From: Planctomycetaceae bacterium
Lineage (GTDB): Bacteria > Planctomycetota > Planctomycetia > Pirellulales > Pirellulaceae
DNA: 6,350 nucleotides
Reading direction: 5' to 3'
Assembly: GCA_022614795.1 (NCBI GenBank)
Contig: JAKEHX010000405.1
Coordinates: forward strand, 1-6,350
In this document: piece after piece, positions 1-5,735 of the stretch
Numbering within the stretch: position 1 is the first letter of the stretch
Layout: every line of letters starts with the position of its first letter
Program-made: the position numbers and the translations under genes
The notes under the pieces: model-generated
The model's database searches: none
What the model saw: only the letters and a program-made list of their open reading frames with translations
Told to the model about the DNA's origin: nothing

Positions 1-1164
1 AAGCGCGGCAACGACATGGTCAAGATTCTCCGGGATCAGGGCTTCAGTGCGATTCAGGGGCTGGGGGGCTATGTCTTCTTTGCCACCGGCAATGAGGAGG
101 TCCTGCACCGCACGTTTATCTACGCGCCGGCGACTTCCAACAAGGACAGCGAGCGCGCCAAGGACAAGTATCACCTCGCGATGCGGATGCTCGACTTCCC
201 GAACTCAACCGCTCCCACCGATCTCGATCCGCAAAAGTGGGCCCTGCCCGATGTGGCCAGCTATCTGACCTTCAACATGAAGCTGAAGGACGCGTTTAAC
301 CTGTCCGAGTCGCTGGTCAATGCCATCGCCGGCGATGAGGTGTTTTACGAAATCTGGCTCAACCTCGAAAACGACGTCAACGGGCCGAAGATCAACATCC
401 GCAAGGAGCTGGTCGATCTCCTGGGCGAGCGCGTCACGATCCTGTCCGACGTGAAGGTGCCGATCGACCTTAAGAGCGAGCGGCTGATGGCCCTAATCGA
501 AGTGAAGCGTCCCGACCTCGTCGCCAAGGCGCTCGAAAAGGCGTTCGCACATGACCCGGCCGCCAAGAAGAAGGTCATCAACGGGCAGGTCATTTGGGAA
601 CTGACTCAGGAAGAGGGAATTGCCGAGGATACGGAGCTGATGATCGAGGGGGCCGGCTTCGTCAGCAAGGAAGAGGGCGAAGAAGCCGAAGCCGAAGACG
701 AGCCCCCGGCGGTGTTGCCGAACATGGCCCTCACTGTGTTTGACGGGCACTTGATCGTCTCGACGCACGTCGACTTCATCACGGAGTTCATCGAGCGGCA
801 GGGGAAGCACACCGGCCTGGCCGCCGAGCCCGACTTCATCCGCGTCAACACCGCACGACAGCGGTTGGGTTCCAACCTCGATAGCTTCCGCTTCTTCACG
901 CGGACCGACGAGTCCTACCGCGCGACCTACGAGCTGGTGAAGCAGAACAAGCTGCCGCAGTCGGAAACGATGCTGGCCCGCGTCTTGAACTCGCTGTTGA
1001 GCGAGAAGGAAGAAGGCGCCCTGCGGAAGCAGGCGATTGACGGCTCGAAGCTGCCGAAATTCGAAGACGTCAGCAAATACTTTGGCCCCGGCGGCTTTTA
1101 CGTGCAGAGCGAACGCGACGGATGGTTCATCGTCGGCTGCTTGCTGAAGAAGGAAGCGAAGTAA
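1..1164 (+). CDS. Hypothetical planctomycete-type protein, 5'-truncated (C-terminal 387 residues)
   Basis: The frame is open from the first base, so the gene starts upstream of the window and the ATG at 16 is probably internal. It ends at TAA 1162-1164, leaving 387 visible residues. I do not recognise a named family with certainty. The style (a segment ERVTILSDVKVPIDLKSERL, then paired beta-strand-like stretches, then a closing FGPGGFYVQSERDGWFIVG) resembles uncharacterised planctomycete proteins sometimes placed with DUF3352-like families; that is from memory. Around positions 664-708 there is a strongly acidic Glu/Ala-rich linker separating two parts of the chain. No membrane segment, metal-binding motif or catalytic signature is visible here, and any signal peptide would lie outside the window. 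It is the only plus-strand gene and converges on the beta-propeller gene. Two nucleotides after the stop a stem-loop begins. That it is a real gene is near certain; its function is unknown. Confidence 0.85.
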   Translation, partial: KRGNDMVKILRDQGFSAIQGLGGYVFFATGNEEVLHRTFIYAPATSNKDSERAKDKYHLAMRMLDFPNSTAPTDLDPQKWALPDVASYLTFNMKLKDAFNLSESLVNAIAGDEVFYEIWLNLENDVNGPKINIRKELVDLLGERVTILSDVKVPIDLKSERLMALIEVKRPDLVAKALEKAFAHDPAAKKKVINGQVIWELTQEEGIAEDTELMIEGAGFVSKEEGEEAEAEDEPPAVLPNMALTVFDGHLIVSTHVDFITEFIERQGKHTGLAAEPDFIRVNTARQRLGSNLDSFRFFTRTDESYRATYELVKQNKLPQSETMLARVLNSLLSEKEEGALRKQAIDGSKLPKFEDVSKYFGPGGFYVQSERDGWFIVGCLLKKEAK

Positions 1165-1166
1165 CG

Positions 1167-1193
1167 CAGGTCCCGACCGCTGGGCAGGACCTG
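1167..1193 (+). terminator. Stem-loop directly after the hypothetical gene, terminator candidate
   Basis: CAGGTCC (1167-1173) pairs perfectly with GGACCTG (1187-1193) around a 13-nt loop, starting 2 nt after the stop codon at 1162-1164. There is no U-tract behind it, so classical intrinsic termination is not assured. Its position argues for a role in ending or protecting the plus-strand transcript. Confidence 0.45.
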
Positions 1194-1199
1194 ATTGCT

Positions 1200-1224
1200 C
1201 GTTCCCACGCTCCGCGTGGGAACG
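1200..1224. repeat. Perfect 11-bp palindromic hairpin repeat (REP-like)
   Basis: CGTTCCCACGC (1200-1210) and GCGTGGGAACG (1214-1224) form a perfect 11-bp stem with a 3-nt loop. It lies in the gap between two converging genes and could fold in transcripts from either strand, so it may serve as a bidirectional terminator or 3' end protector. I remember this GTTCCCACGCTCCGCGTGGG core as a dispersed intergenic repeat in planctomycetes; within this window it occurs once. Confidence 0.65.
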
Positions 1225-1237
1225 TGATTCGACGCTC

Positions 1238-1264
1238 CGCGCCCCGGGCTACAACCCCGGCGCG
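1238..1264 (-). repeat. Imperfect GC-rich inverted repeat spanning the stop codon of the beta-propeller gene
   Basis: CGCGCC (1238-1243) pairs with GGCGCG (1259-1264). Inside it, GGG (1246-1248) can pair with CCC (1256-1258), leaving two bulged bases and a 7-nt loop (1249-1255). The loop contains the TAG stop codon of the minus-strand gene (1249-1251), and the right arm encodes its last few residues. It is the third hairpin in under 100 bp between the converging genes. Confidence 0.45.
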
Positions 1265-2274
1265 ATTTTCACGAGCTTTCCTTCCTTCGGCGCGTTCTCG
1301 TCGACCTTTTTCGGCCCGACGATCGTGATGTAAAGCGTGCCGTCCGGAGCGAACGCCATGGCCGTCGGCTTGTCGAGCGCGGCGATCTTCACGGTCTTGA
1401 GCGACGTCGCGGCGTTCTGCGGATCCGAATCAAGCCGGAACAGGCCCCCCTCGGTTTCGGCCATCCAGGCAAAGTCGGTCGCGTAGAGCAGCTTCGTCTT
1501 GGGCGAATAGGCGACCCCCGTAATGTCGTACAAGTTCGTTTGCAGATTCAAGATCTTCATCCCGGTCTTGGCGCTGTAGAAGGTCAGGAGGCTGTCGTGC
1601 GGCTTGTTGTTCTCGCCAAACTGGCCGACCACGATCTCGCCCCGTTCGCTGATCGTGATGCCGACCGGGCCATCGACCTCCACCTGTTCCTTTGTCGGAA
1701 TGAACCGCTCGAGGTTGCCGAGCTTCGAGCCGGTGACATCGACTTTGGCGACCCATCCCTTCGTATCGTCGCCGTTGCAAGTCACGTAAATCGCGGTCTT
1801 GGTGGCCGCCAGGCCGTAGAGATTCCCTTCGCCGACCACGCCTTCCGCCGCTGCCAGCGGGCCGCTCTTGGACTTCGCGTCCTTGTCGAAATCGAGGGCC
1901 GGCTTGCCCGCGTCGGGCACCGTGTAAACGCGGATGTACTCCTCGCCGTCCTTGAAGCCGCCGTCGCCGACGACCAGCGTGTTCTTATCGAGAAACACGA
2001 GGCCCAGCGGGCCGATGTCATAGAACGGCCCTTTCCCAAAGACATCTTTCGGGAAGCCGGTGATCACTTCCTCGAGCTTCCCATCGACAACCCGCACGAC
2101 CCGTCCCGCCGCGCTATCGGCCACGAAAACGTGCCCCGTCTCCGGCTGGACGGCCACGCCACAGGGGTTGGAAAGCCCGCCGACGACCGTTTCGACCTTG
2201 GCTTCCTGCGCGAAGGCTGCCAGGCACCAGCCGGCGGCCACTGCGAAGCAGATACTTGTAAGCGTACGGTTCAT
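1249..2274 (-). CDS. Exported NHL/SMP-30-like beta-propeller protein
   Basis: This encodes 341 residues. The ATG at 2274 is chosen because GGAG lies 10 nt upstream and the product then starts with a clean signal peptide (Arg at position 3, a hydrophobic stretch to about residue 20, and AFA before a likely cut at residue 22/23). The frame stays open upstream only to a TTG at 2358 that would read through intergenic repeats. The mature protein is built of repeated beta-strand units of NHL/SMP-30 style: about residues 34-62 (SNPCGVAVQPETGHVFVADS), 201-220 (GPVGITISERGEIVVG), 249-269 (DITGVAYSPKTKLLYATD) and 300-320 (KPTAMAFAPDGTLYITIVG). Such propellers bind ligands or proteins, and some are lactonases or hydrolases; I cannot identify catalytic metal ligands here, so no enzyme activity is assigned. 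It lies 102 bp downstream of the peroxidase-like gene on the same strand, and both products are exported, so a shared role is possible but unproven. The last codons fall inside an inverted repeat. Confidence 0.85.
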   Translation of the reverse strand: MNRTLTSICFAVAAGWCLAAFAQEAKVETVVGGLSNPCGVAVQPETGHVFVADSAAGRVVRVVDGKLEEVITGFPKDVFGKGPFYDIGPLGLVFLDKNTLVVGDGGFKDGEEYIRVYTVPDAGKPALDFDKDAKSKSGPLAAAEGVVGEGNLYGLAATKTAIYVTCNGDDTKGWVAKVDVTGSKLGNLERFIPTKEQVEVDGPVGITISERGEIVVGQFGENNKPHDSLLTFYSAKTGMKILNLQTNLYDITGVAYSPKTKLLYATDFAWMAETEGGLFRLDSDPQNAATSLKTVKIAALDKPTAMAFAPDGTLYITIVGPKKVDENAPKEGKLVKIAPGL

Positions 2275-2284
2275 GGCTGTGATT

Positions 2285-2288
2285 CTCC
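2285..2288 (-). promoter_or_regulatory. Ribosome-binding site that decides the beta-propeller gene start
   Basis: The minus strand reads GGAG here, with 10 nt to the ATG at 2274. It supports that start over the TTG 84 nt further upstream, which would add a 28-residue extension lacking signal-peptide character. Confidence 0.55.
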
Positions 2289-2300
2289 GTGGGGTAGTAG

Positions 2301-2319
2301 GACGGACTTTCAATCCGTC
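2301..2319. repeat. GACGGA...TCCGTC inverted repeat, unit 1
   Basis: GACGGA (2301-2306) and TCCGTC (2314-2319) form a 6-bp stem with loop CTTTCAA. It shares the GGACGG...TTCAAT...CCGTC design with the unit at 2345-2367, so the two look like diverged copies of one dispersed repeat. It lies in the leader of the beta-propeller gene, just upstream of its ribosome-binding site. Confidence 0.55.
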
Positions 2320-2344
2320 GATGCGATCGGGCGGGAAGGGATAA

Positions 2345-2367
2345 AGGACGGCGTTCAATTCCGTCCT
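2345..2367. repeat. AGGACGG...CCGTCCT inverted repeat, unit 2, possible terminator of the peroxidase-like gene
   Basis: AGGACGG (2345-2351) pairs perfectly with CCGTCCT (2361-2367) over 7 bp, with a 9-nt loop containing TTCAATT. On the minus strand it begins 9 nt after the stop codon of the peroxidase-like gene (2377-2379), a place suited to a 3' end stem-loop. There is no U-tract. Its resemblance to the neighbouring unit argues for a dispersed repeat family. Confidence 0.55.
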
Positions 2368-2376
2368 GCAAAGCGG

Positions 2377-3387
2377 CTAAGGCAATTTGGGCGGAGCAAT
2401 GTCGGGATACGACGTGCTCGTCAAACCTTCGGTCAGAAACGCGACAAGATCGGCCTTCTCTTGCGTTGTCAGCTTGAGGGCGAAAATCGACTCGTCGAGC
2501 TGCGGATTATTGAATCCCCCTTTGTCGTAATAGTCCACGACTTCCGGCAGCGTCTTGAACCGCCCGTCGTGCATGTAGGGGGCGGTACGGCTGATCTCGC
2601 GAAGCGTCGCGGTCTTGAAGCCCCCTTTGTCGCCGAGCACTTTCGTGACTTCGAACCGGCCAGGATCGGGCTTTTCCTTCTCCATGCCGACGCCAACGTT
2701 GTGGAACGAGAAATCCGAGAAGCTGTGCCCGGTGTGGCACGAGGAGCACTGCCCTTTGCCAAAAAAGACCTTCATTCCGCGCTGCGCCTGCTCGGAAAGG
2801 GCCGTCTTGTCGCCCGCCTTGAAGCGGTCGTAAGGAGCGTCGCCGGAAAGAACAGTCCGCTCGAAGGAGGCGATCGCCTTGGCAATGCCCTCGGACGTCA
2901 CGTCCGTGTTGAACACCTTGCGGAACGCGGCCCGGTAGCCGTCGAGCTTATTGAGCTTCGCCACGACTTCGTCAAGCGACATGTCCATTTCAATTGGATT
3001 CTGGATCGGTCCCAAAGCCTGTCCCTCCAGAGCCAAGGCGCGGCCGTCCCAGAATTGCATGTCCGAATAGGCCGCGTTGATAATCGTGGGGGCGCTGCGG
3101 CCGCCGACTTGCCCGCGGACGCCGGTGGCAAATGCCTCGCCGTTCGACCAGCCCTTCTTCGGATCGTGGCAGCTCGCGCAGCTAATCGTGTCGTCCCGCG
3201 ACAGCCGTTTGTCGAAATAGAGCTGCTTGCCCAATTCCACCTTGTCCGCCGTCAGCGGATTGTCGGCGGGAATCGTCAGCGGCTTGAGGCCCAGGGGCGG
3301 CTGGCCGAGCATTGGCTCAGCGGACGCAGCAAACCGCCCGGCAACCGGCAAAAGCAAGACGGCAACAGCAAAGACACAACGACGCAT
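2377..3387 (-). CDS. Exported di-haem cytochrome c peroxidase / MauG-family protein
   Basis: This encodes 336 residues. The ATG at 3387 is preferred: GGGAG lies 7 nt upstream and a signal peptide follows directly (MRR, a hydrophobic core, then ASA before a likely cut at residue 23/24), whereas the longer frame starts with GTG at 3411. Two CxxCH c-type haem sites are present, C70-A-S-C73-H74 and C214-S-S-C217-H218, the spacing and order of bacterial di-haem peroxidases. Other family segments are LGKQLYFDKRLS (52-63), GGRSAPTIINAA (95-106), FWDGRALALEGQA (112-124), NPIEM (130-134) and PYMHDGRFKTLPEVV (270-284); the last probably carries the axial ligand of one haem. The protein should act in the periplasm, reducing peroxide or oxidising a partner with electrons from small redox proteins. 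The position matching the distal haem histidine of classical peroxidases appears to be Val90, which points towards the MauG-like side of the family. It follows leuD by 109 bp and precedes the beta-propeller gene; true substrate unknown. Confidence 0.92.
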   Translation of the reverse strand: MRRCVFAVAVLLLPVAGRFAASAEPMLGQPPLGLKPLTIPADNPLTADKVELGKQLYFDKRLSRDDTISCASCHDPKKGWSNGEAFATGVRGQVGGRSAPTIINAAYSDMQFWDGRALALEGQALGPIQNPIEMDMSLDEVVAKLNKLDGYRAAFRKVFNTDVTSEGIAKAIASFERTVLSGDAPYDRFKAGDKTALSEQAQRGMKVFFGKGQCSSCHTGHSFSDFSFHNVGVGMEKEKPDPGRFEVTKVLGDKGGFKTATLREISRTAPYMHDGRFKTLPEVVDYYDKGGFNNPQLDESIFALKLTTQEKADLVAFLTEGLTSTSYPDIAPPKLP

Positions 3388-3390
3388 CGG

Positions 3391-3405
3391 CTGGCTCCCA
3401 GCCAG
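3391..3405 (-). promoter_or_regulatory. Hairpin overlapping the ribosome-binding site of the peroxidase-like gene
   Basis: CTGGCT (3391-3396), a 3-nt loop CCC and AGCCAG (3400-3405) form a perfect 6-bp hairpin. Read on the minus strand, the loop plus the first two bases of the downstream arm make up GGGAG (3395-3399), the likely Shine-Dalgarno sequence 7 nt before the ATG at 3387. Folding could partly mask the site. The adjoining AGCCAGTGGCACA stretch (3400-3412) resembles a dispersed planctomycete repeat, so the hairpin may be repeat-derived and not a dedicated control element. Confidence 0.45.
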
Positions 3406-3458
3406 TGGCACAGTGACACCACCGGCGAATCGCGAGGGGAAATCAAAGTCCAGGCATT

Positions 3459-3485
3459 CTTGCTTACGCCAGCGTGGGGAGCAAG
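3459..3485 (-). terminator. Inverted repeat after leuD, terminator candidate
   Basis: CTTGCT (3459-3464) pairs with AGCAAG (3480-3485), and inside it ACGC (3466-3469) pairs with GCGT (3472-3475). Together they form an interrupted stem-loop that begins 11 nt past the leuD stop codon. No U-tract follows on the minus strand. It may end the leuCD transcript, or be another dispersed repeat; it occurs once in this window. Confidence 0.4.
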
Positions 3486-3496
3486 TGGGACGGCCT

Positions 3497-4093
3497 CTAA
3501 ACCGCCATGCCGCGGCTGCGTTCGAAGGCGGCGATCTTGGCCTCGTGCTGAAGCGTCAGGGCAATGTCGTCCAGGCCGTTGAGCAAATTGTGGCGGCGTG
3601 CCTCGTCGACCTGAAAGGGCAGGGACAGACCCTGCTGGTCGGTGATGCGGCAAGCGTTCAAATCCACGGTGAGCCTGTAGCCCGGTTTCGCAGCCCGCTG
3701 AAAGAGGTCCTCGACCTGCTCCTCGCTAAGGCGAATCGGCAACACGCCATTCTTAAAGCAGTTGCTATAGAAAATGTCGGCGAAGCTGGGCGCGATAACG
3801 ACCCGAAAGCCGTAGTTCTCGATCGCCCAAACCGCATGCTCGCGACTCGAGCCGCAACCGAAGTTGCGGCGGGCCAGGAGGATCGACGCGTCTTGCACTG
3901 CCGGCCTGTTCAGCTCAAACTCCGGTCGCGGCCTCTTGCCATCGTCCTGGTACCGCCAATCGAAGAATAGAAACGGACCGTATCCGCTCCGCTCGATCCG
4001 CTTGAGGAACTGCTTGGGGATGATCTGATCGGTATCGACGTTGGCCCGGTCCATCGTGGCGACCAGGCCGGTGTGGGCGGTGAAGGGCTGCAT
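3497..4093 (-). CDS. leuD: 3-isopropylmalate dehydratase small subunit
   Basis: This encodes 198 residues, close to the roughly 200 usual for LeuD. With LeuC it forms isopropylmalate isomerase, which converts 2-isopropylmalate to 3-isopropylmalate in cytoplasmic leucine synthesis. LeuD supplies the swivelling domain that binds the substrate. Family landmarks in order are HTGLVATMDRANVDTDQIIP (residues 7-26), GYGPFLFFDWRY (38-49), the hallmark NFGCGSSREHA (77-87), PSFADIFYSNCFKNGVLPI (102-120) and LLNGLDDIALTL (170-181). The start at 4093 places the HTGL motif at the usual distance from the N-terminus, although no clear Shine-Dalgarno sequence precedes it. It follows leuC by 59 bp on the same strand, the usual leuCD order; the gap carries a 7-bp tandem repeat. 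No key residue seems missing and the chain is full length. Confidence 0.97.
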   Translation of the reverse strand: MQPFTAHTGLVATMDRANVDTDQIIPKQFLKRIERSGYGPFLFFDWRYQDDGKRPRPEFELNRPAVQDASILLARRNFGCGSSREHAVWAIENYGFRVVIAPSFADIFYSNCFKNGVLPIRLSEEQVEDLFQRAAKPGYRLTVDLNACRITDQQGLSLPFQVDEARRHNLLNGLDDIALTLQHEAKIAAFERSRGMAV

Positions 4094-4096
4094 TGC

Positions 4097-4131
4097 GATT
4101 TCAGGTTTTGGATTTCAGATTTCAGATTTGC
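4097..4131. repeat. Five-unit degenerate 7-bp tandem repeat (GATTTCA) between leuC and leuD
   Basis: Units start at 4097, 4104, 4111, 4118 and 4125. The first, third and fourth are exactly GATTTCA; the second (GGTTTTG) and fifth (GATTTGC) have drifted. The tract is AT-rich compared with its surroundings and occupies more than half of the 59-bp leuC-leuD gap, ending 3 nt from the leuD start codon. The transcript would read TGAAATC repeats. It takes the place of a recognisable ribosome-binding site for leuD. Confidence 0.7.
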
Positions 4132-4152
4132 GAACAGGAGACGGCGGACGTG

Positions 4153-5586
4153 CTAGGCCCGATAGTCCCATTCCCTCACATCCACCAAATGCCCAGCCAC
4201 GGCGGCGGCGGCGGCCATCGCGGGCGAAACGAGGTGCGTCCGGCCCCCCTTTCCTTGACGGCCTTCGAAATTCCGGTTGCTGGTCGAGGCACAGCGCTCG
4301 CCCGGCTCCAGCTTGTCGGGGTTCATCGCCAGGCACATCGAGCAGCCCGCCTCGCGCCATTCGAAGCCCGCTTCCTTGAAGATGCGATCGAGCCCTTCCG
4401 ATTCGGCTTGCCGCTTCACCTGCCCGCTGCCGGGAACAACCATCGCGTGAACGGTGCCGGCAACGTGATAGCCCTTCACCACGGCGGCCGCGGCCCGCAG
4501 GTCGCCGATGCGGGCGTTGGTGCACGAGCCGATGAAGACCCGGTCGATCGTAACGTCCATCAGCGGCGTGCCGGCGGCCAGGCCCATATATTCCAGGGCC
4601 CTGGCGGTCGTTTTCTGCTCGGTCGGATCGGCAAAGTCGCTCGGGCTGGGAATCTTGGAAACCACCGGCGCAACCTGGCCGGGGTTCGTGCCCCAGGTCA
4701 CTTGGGGCGAGATGTCTTTGGCCTGGAACACAAGCGATTTGTCGTATTTCGCGCCCACATCGGTCGGCAGTTGCTTCCAGCGGGCGACCGCCCCGTCGTA
4801 ATCAGCCCCCTGCGGAGCAAATTCGCGGCCGCGAATGTACTCGTAAGTCTGTTCATCGGGGGCGATCATGCCCGCCCGCGCTCCCGCCTCGATCGACATG
4901 TTGCAGACAGTCATTCGCTCTTCGATCGACAGGCCGCGGACCGCCTCGCCCGTGTATTCAATGACGTAACCGGTGCCGCCATCGGTAGTGATCTGCCCGA
5001 TCAAATACAGGATGAGGTCTTTCGCCGTAACGCCTCTCGGCAGCGGCCCTTCCACGCGCAGCTCGAGAGTCTTGGGCAGCGATTGCAACAACGTCTGCGT
5101 CGCCAACACGTGCTCGACCTCGCTCGTGCCGATGCCAAAAGCCAGCGCTCCAAAAGCACCATGGGTCGCCGTGTGGCTGTCGCCGCAGACGATCGTCATT
5201 CCCGGCTGCGTGAGGCCCAACTCCGGCCCGATCACGTGCACGATTCCTTGGCGGATATCGTTCATGTCGTAGAGGCGAATGCCAAACTCGCGGCAGTTCT
5301 TGCGAAGAGCCTCGACCTGCGCCAGCGAAACCGGGTCGGCGATCGGCAGGCTGCGGTCGGTCGTCGGAATGTTGTGATCGGGCGTTGCCACCGTCAGTTC
5401 AGGCCGCCGCACCTTTCGCCCGGCCAGCCGCAGCCCCTCGAAGGCCTGCGGACTGGTCACTTCATGCACGAGCTGAAGGTCGATGTAGATGATCGCCTGC
5501 TTCCCAGCTTCCGAGAGGACGAGGTGGCTGTCCCAGATTTTCTGGAACATCGTGCGGGGCGGGCTGGCGGCTGGGGCGCTGGTCAT
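4153..5586 (-). CDS. leuC: 3-isopropylmalate dehydratase large subunit
   Basis: This encodes 477 residues, close to the roughly 470 of characterised LeuC. It is the aconitase-fold subunit that carries the [4Fe-4S] cluster of isopropylmalate isomerase (leucine synthesis, cytoplasm). Motifs in order are LVHEVTSPQAFEGLR (around residues 39-53), ATPDHNIPT, CGDSHTATHGAFGALAFGIG, GTGYVIEYTGEAV, MSIEAGARAGMIAPDE, FIGSCTNARIGDLR with Cys355, and GCSMCLAMNPD with Cys415 and Cys418; the three cysteines are the cluster ligands. The ATG at 5586 gives a short N-terminal extension before FQKIWDSHLV; the ATG at 5550 (465 residues) is an alternative, and neither has a clear Shine-Dalgarno sequence. The frame stays open far upstream, but that part overlaps the phosphofructokinase gene in another frame and is not LeuC-like. 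The 149 bp in front hold a possible promoter but no leucine-rich leader peptide. Confidence 0.97.
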   Translation of the reverse strand: MTSAPAASPPRTMFQKIWDSHLVLSEAGKQAIIYIDLQLVHEVTSPQAFEGLRLAGRKVRRPELTVATPDHNIPTTDRSLPIADPVSLAQVEALRKNCREFGIRLYDMNDIRQGIVHVIGPELGLTQPGMTIVCGDSHTATHGAFGALAFGIGTSEVEHVLATQTLLQSLPKTLELRVEGPLPRGVTAKDLILYLIGQITTDGGTGYVIEYTGEAVRGLSIEERMTVCNMSIEAGARAGMIAPDEQTYEYIRGREFAPQGADYDGAVARWKQLPTDVGAKYDKSLVFQAKDISPQVTWGTNPGQVAPVVSKIPSPSDFADPTEQKTTARALEYMGLAAGTPLMDVTIDRVFIGSCTNARIGDLRAAAAVVKGYHVAGTVHAMVVPGSGQVKRQAESEGLDRIFKEAGFEWREAGCSMCLAMNPDKLEPGERCASTSNRNFEGRQGKGGRTHLVSPAMAAAAAVAGHLVDVREWDYRA

Positions 5587-5615
5587 GGCGGAAGTGCTTA
5601 CAGAATCGAGACTTA

Positions 5616-5643
5616 GAACCGGCCGGGGTATCGGCGAACCGGC
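5616..5643. repeat. Direct repeat GAACCGGC, two copies 20 bp apart in the leuC leader
   Basis: GAACCGGC occurs at 5616-5623 and again at 5636-5643, a 20-bp period of about two helical turns. Both copies lie between the possible -10 element and the leuC start. This could be an operator or chance in GC-rich DNA. Confidence 0.3.
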
Positions 5644-5653
5644 TGATACTCCT

Positions 5654-5662
5654 ACTATACCA
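5654..5662 (-). promoter_or_regulatory. Possible extended -10 promoter for leuCD
   Basis: The minus strand reads TGGTATAGT, an extended -10 element (TG, one base, then TATAGT), and would start transcription about 60 nt before the leuC ATG at 5586. I see no good -35 hexamer at the usual distance, which extended -10 promoters can tolerate. It is one of few AT-rich spots in this GC-rich gap. Confidence 0.4.
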
Positions 5663-5711
5663 CCGTGGCACGAAAACGGCTCGGGGCAGGAATCGTCGGC
5701 GGCGACTAGAC

Positions 5712-5735
5712 GCGAATCGCCAGGCCCGGGTTCGC
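5712..5735 (-). terminator. Weak inverted repeat directly after the phosphofructokinase gene
   Basis: GCGAA (5712-5716) pairs with TTCGC (5731-5735) around a 14-nt loop, starting at the base after the stop codon (5736-5738). The stem is only 5 bp and has no U-tract, so it is a poor terminator candidate noted mainly for its position. Confidence 0.25.

Noticed and set aside
2275..2358. A longer N-terminus for the beta-propeller protein starting at TTG 2358
   Set aside because: It would read through repeat DNA and bury the signal peptide; the ATG at 2274 has GGAG 10 nt upstream and a clean signal peptide.
3388..3411. GTG start at 3411 for the peroxidase-like protein
   Set aside because: It adds eight residues ahead of a typical signal peptide; the ATG at 3387 has GGGAG 7 nt upstream.
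1540..3582. A 680-codon plus-strand open frame antisense to the peroxidase-like and beta-propeller genes
   Set aside because: It runs through two well-supported genes and the gap between them, has Arg/Val/Ala-rich composition without any recognisable motif, and is what high-GC third positions produce on the opposite strand.
3227..3970. A 247-codon plus-strand open frame across the leuD/peroxidase junction
   Set aside because: It is antisense to leuD and to the start of the peroxidase-like gene, with no motif and no ribosome-binding site evidence.
4097..4131. The heptad tract considered as a CRISPR or attachment site
   Set aside because: Units are only 7 bp, contiguous and without spacers, and no recombinase or cas gene is nearby.
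4093..5616. A 507-codon plus-strand open frame antisense to leuC
   Set aside because: It lies opposite a clear, motif-complete leuC, is rich in Arg, His and Ala, and shows no domain; it is a shadow of GC-rich coding DNA.
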